Shown here piece by piece: positions 62,549 through 64,000 of a stretch of 64,000 bases of DNA. The DNA is from CADCVQ01 sp038260305. GTDB taxonomy: Bacteria; Actinomycetota; Thermoleophilia; Solirubrobacterales; Solirubrobacteraceae. The notes beneath the pieces are model-generated. The model did no database searches. It worked only from the letters and a program-made list of their open reading frames with translations, and was not told where the DNA came from. Where the stretch lies: the NCBI GenBank assembly GCA_038260305.1, contig JBBSNY010000011.1, forward strand, positions 1-64,000. The letters are read 5' to 3'. Both the position numbers and the translations under genes were made by a program. The number at the start of each line of letters is the position of its first letter. The stretch's first letter is position 1.

Positions 62549-64000
62549 GTGAGCGCGGAGGTTGCCGCGGCGACGGGTGGGCCGTTGCGCGTGCTCGAGG
62601 CGAGCGAGCGGGCCGTGTTGCTGAAGCGCCTCGAGGAGGCGGTGCGGCGGGCGCGCAAGCGGCGCTCCACCGGCGTGCTCGCGGCGCTGACCGTCGTCGT
62701 CGCGCGCGCCGCCGACCCCGCGGCCGTGGCGCTGCTGTGCCGGCGGCCAGGCGAGCCGTGGTTCTGCTTCGAGCAGCCCGAGCGCGAGCGCGCGGCGATC
62801 GGCGCGCTGGGATCGGTCGCCGCGCTCGAGGCGCGCGGGCCGAAGCGCTTCGACGAGCTTGCCGCGCGCTGGAGCGAGCTCGCGCGCGGGGCGCTCTGCG
62901 ACCCTCCCGACGGGCCGCGCGGCGCCGGGCTCATCGCCTGCGGCGGCTTCGCGTTCGCACCCGAGGGCGGGGCGAGTCCGCCTTGGTCGGCGTTCGCGCC
63001 GGCGTCGCTGCACGTGCCCGCGGTGGCGCTCGCGCGGCGCGGCGACGAGGTCGTGCTGACCGTCGCGGCGCTCGCGCAGGCCGACGATACGGCCGACGGG
63101 CTGCTGGCGGCGATCGAGCGCCGACTCGGCGAGCTACGCAGTCGCCCGCTGCCGCTGCTGGACCCCGACCCCGTCGGGCGCTACACCGTCGCGGCGAGCA
63201 CTCCGCCGGAGCACTACGAGGGCGCCGTCGCGCGCGCGATCGAGCGCATCCGCGCCGGTGCGCTGGAGAAGATCGTGCTCGCGCGTGAGGTCCAGGTCCA
63301 CGCGCCGGCTGCGCACGACCCCGCCGCCGTGTTCGCGATCCTGCGTGAGGGCTTCGGGTCGTGCTTCGACTTCGCCGTCGGCCGCGGCGACGACGTCTTC
63401 ATCGCCGCCAGCCCAGAGCTGCTGATCCGACGCGACGGGATGCGGGCGAGCACGCTCGCGCTCGCGGGCTCGACGCGCCGTAGCGCGGACCCGTCCGTCG
63501 ACGACCACCTCGGCGAGCAGCTCATGCGCTCCGACAAGGATCGCCAGGAGCAGGCGATCGTCGTGCGCCGGATCGAGCGCGCGCTGAAGCCCCACAGCGT
63601 CTGGGTCACGTCCTCGCCCGAGCCGGTCATCGCGCGGATGGCGAACATCCAGCACCTCGCGAGCCCGATCCGGGCGCAGCTCCGCAAGCCGATCGCGACG
63701 ATCCGGCTCGCCGGGCTGCTGCACCCGACCCCGGCGGTCGGTGGCGAGCCGTTCGCGATCGCCGAGCCGCTGATTCCGGCGCTCGAGGGCATGGACCGCG
63801 GCTGGTACGCCGGCCCGGTCGGCTGGACGGACACCAACGAGGACGGCGAGTTCTGCGTCGCGCTGCGCTGCGCGCTGCTGAGCGGGGCGGTCGCGCGCTG
63901 CTACGCGGGCGTCGGCGTCGTGCGCGACTCCGATCCGGCGGCCGAGCTCGCCGAGACCGAGGTCAAGTTGGGCGCGCTGTTGCCGGTGCTCTCCGGCTGA
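62549..64000 (+). CDS. menF: Isochorismate synthase
   Basis: 483 residues, complete to the stop at the window edge. Chorismate-binding fold; GALEKIVLAREVQV, FAVGRGDDVFIAASPELLIRR, LAGSTRR, DKDRQEQAIVVRRIE, HPTPAVGG and WYAGPVGWTD are standard for isochorismate synthases. Converts chorismate to isochorismate for menaquinone or a siderophore; menaquinone is more likely for an actinobacterium, but no other men gene is in view. The GTG at 62549 has GGAG 4 bases upstream. Confidence 0.93.
   Translation: MSAEVAAATGGPLRVLEASERAVLLKRLEEAVRRARKRRSTGVLAALTVVVARAADPAAVALLCRRPGEPWFCFEQPERERAAIGALGSVAALEARGPKRFDELAARWSELARGALCDPPDGPRGAGLIACGGFAFAPEGGASPPWSAFAPASLHVPAVALARRGDEVVLTVAALAQADDTADGLLAAIERRLGELRSRPLPLLDPDPVGRYTVAASTPPEHYEGAVARAIERIRAGALEKIVLAREVQVHAPAAHDPAAVFAILREGFGSCFDFAVGRGDDVFIAASPELLIRRDGMRASTLALAGSTRRSADPSVDDHLGEQLMRSDKDRQEQAIVVRRIERALKPHSVWVTSSPEPVIARMANIQHLASPIRAQLRKPIATIRLAGLLHPTPAVGGEPFAIAEPLIPALEGMDRGWYAGPVGWTDTNEDGEFCVALRCALLSGAVARCYAGVGVVRDSDPAAELAETEVKLGALLPVLSG

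Overview
The window is uniformly GC-rich and densely coded. It holds about 65 protein genes on both strands, many joined by 1-4 bp ATGA/GTGA overlaps. The gene order thrS-infC-rpmI-rplT-(SpoU methylase)-pheS-pheT-argC-argJ-argB-argD is an actinobacterial arrangement. The mix of an Rpf-like transglycosylase, collagen-like and SGNH secreted proteins, and many small lineage-specific secreted or membrane proteins suggests a deep-branching actinobacterium such as Solirubrobacterales/Thermoleophilia. That placement is inference from gene content; no rRNA lies in the window and I found no tRNA.

Layout. 1-135: 3' end (domains V and VI) of a group II intron abutting a hypothetical gene. 1479-5076 (minus): a signalling operon of hybrid histidine kinase, HD-GYP protein and single-domain receiver. 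6980-11913: a TetR regulator divergent from acyl-CoA dehydrogenase, HMG-CoA lyase and methylcrotonyl-CoA carboxylase beta, then an SGNH hydrolase; this looks like branched-chain acyl-CoA breakdown. 12263-15460: an eroded accessory stretch with a Cys-rich secreted protein, a multiply broken IS110 transposase, a secreted SGNH protein and a phosphotransferase remnant. 15461-17286: a class V aminotransferase and an Rpf-like transglycosylase. 17578-29494: the translation/arginine block. 29615-40385: a collagen-like surface protein, argG, dnaE, nfo, gltX and an HDOD-LuxR regulator. 40390-46286: a regulatory and accessory region with VanZ, Rrf2, HicAB, an ATPase remnant, two ECF sigma factors and a membrane beta-propeller protein. 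46443-54886: DUF4272, cysK, cysE, a queuosine-salvage protein, a CAP-domain protein, pcrA, folD and VapBC. 54967-58123: gatCAB. 58404-64000: small membrane proteins, ilvBN and isochorismate synthase.

How the genes work together. ThrRS, PheRS, GluRS, GatCAB, IF-3, L35 and L20 serve translation. ArgCJBD plus ArgG cover most of arginine synthesis; argF, argH and argR are not here. CysE makes O-acetylserine for CysK, and a cysteine-free Rrf2 regulator encoded nearby may control cysteine metabolism. IlvBN starts branched-chain amino acid synthesis, while the TetR cluster probably degrades related acyl-CoAs.

Most notable signals: (i) a roughly 75-bp tract of rare AT-rich codons in dnaE exactly at the classical DnaE intein insertion point, suggesting a lost intein or homing-associated conversion; (ii) a recurrent TANNNT motif 6-9 nt before start codons, indicating widespread leaderless transcription; (iii) a perfect 18-bp palindrome between a sigma factor and a small monooxygenase-like gene; (iv) an HDOD-LuxR fusion; (v) a predicted queuosine-salvage enzyme; (vi) the group II intron end. 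No complete, clearly novel multigene system was found.
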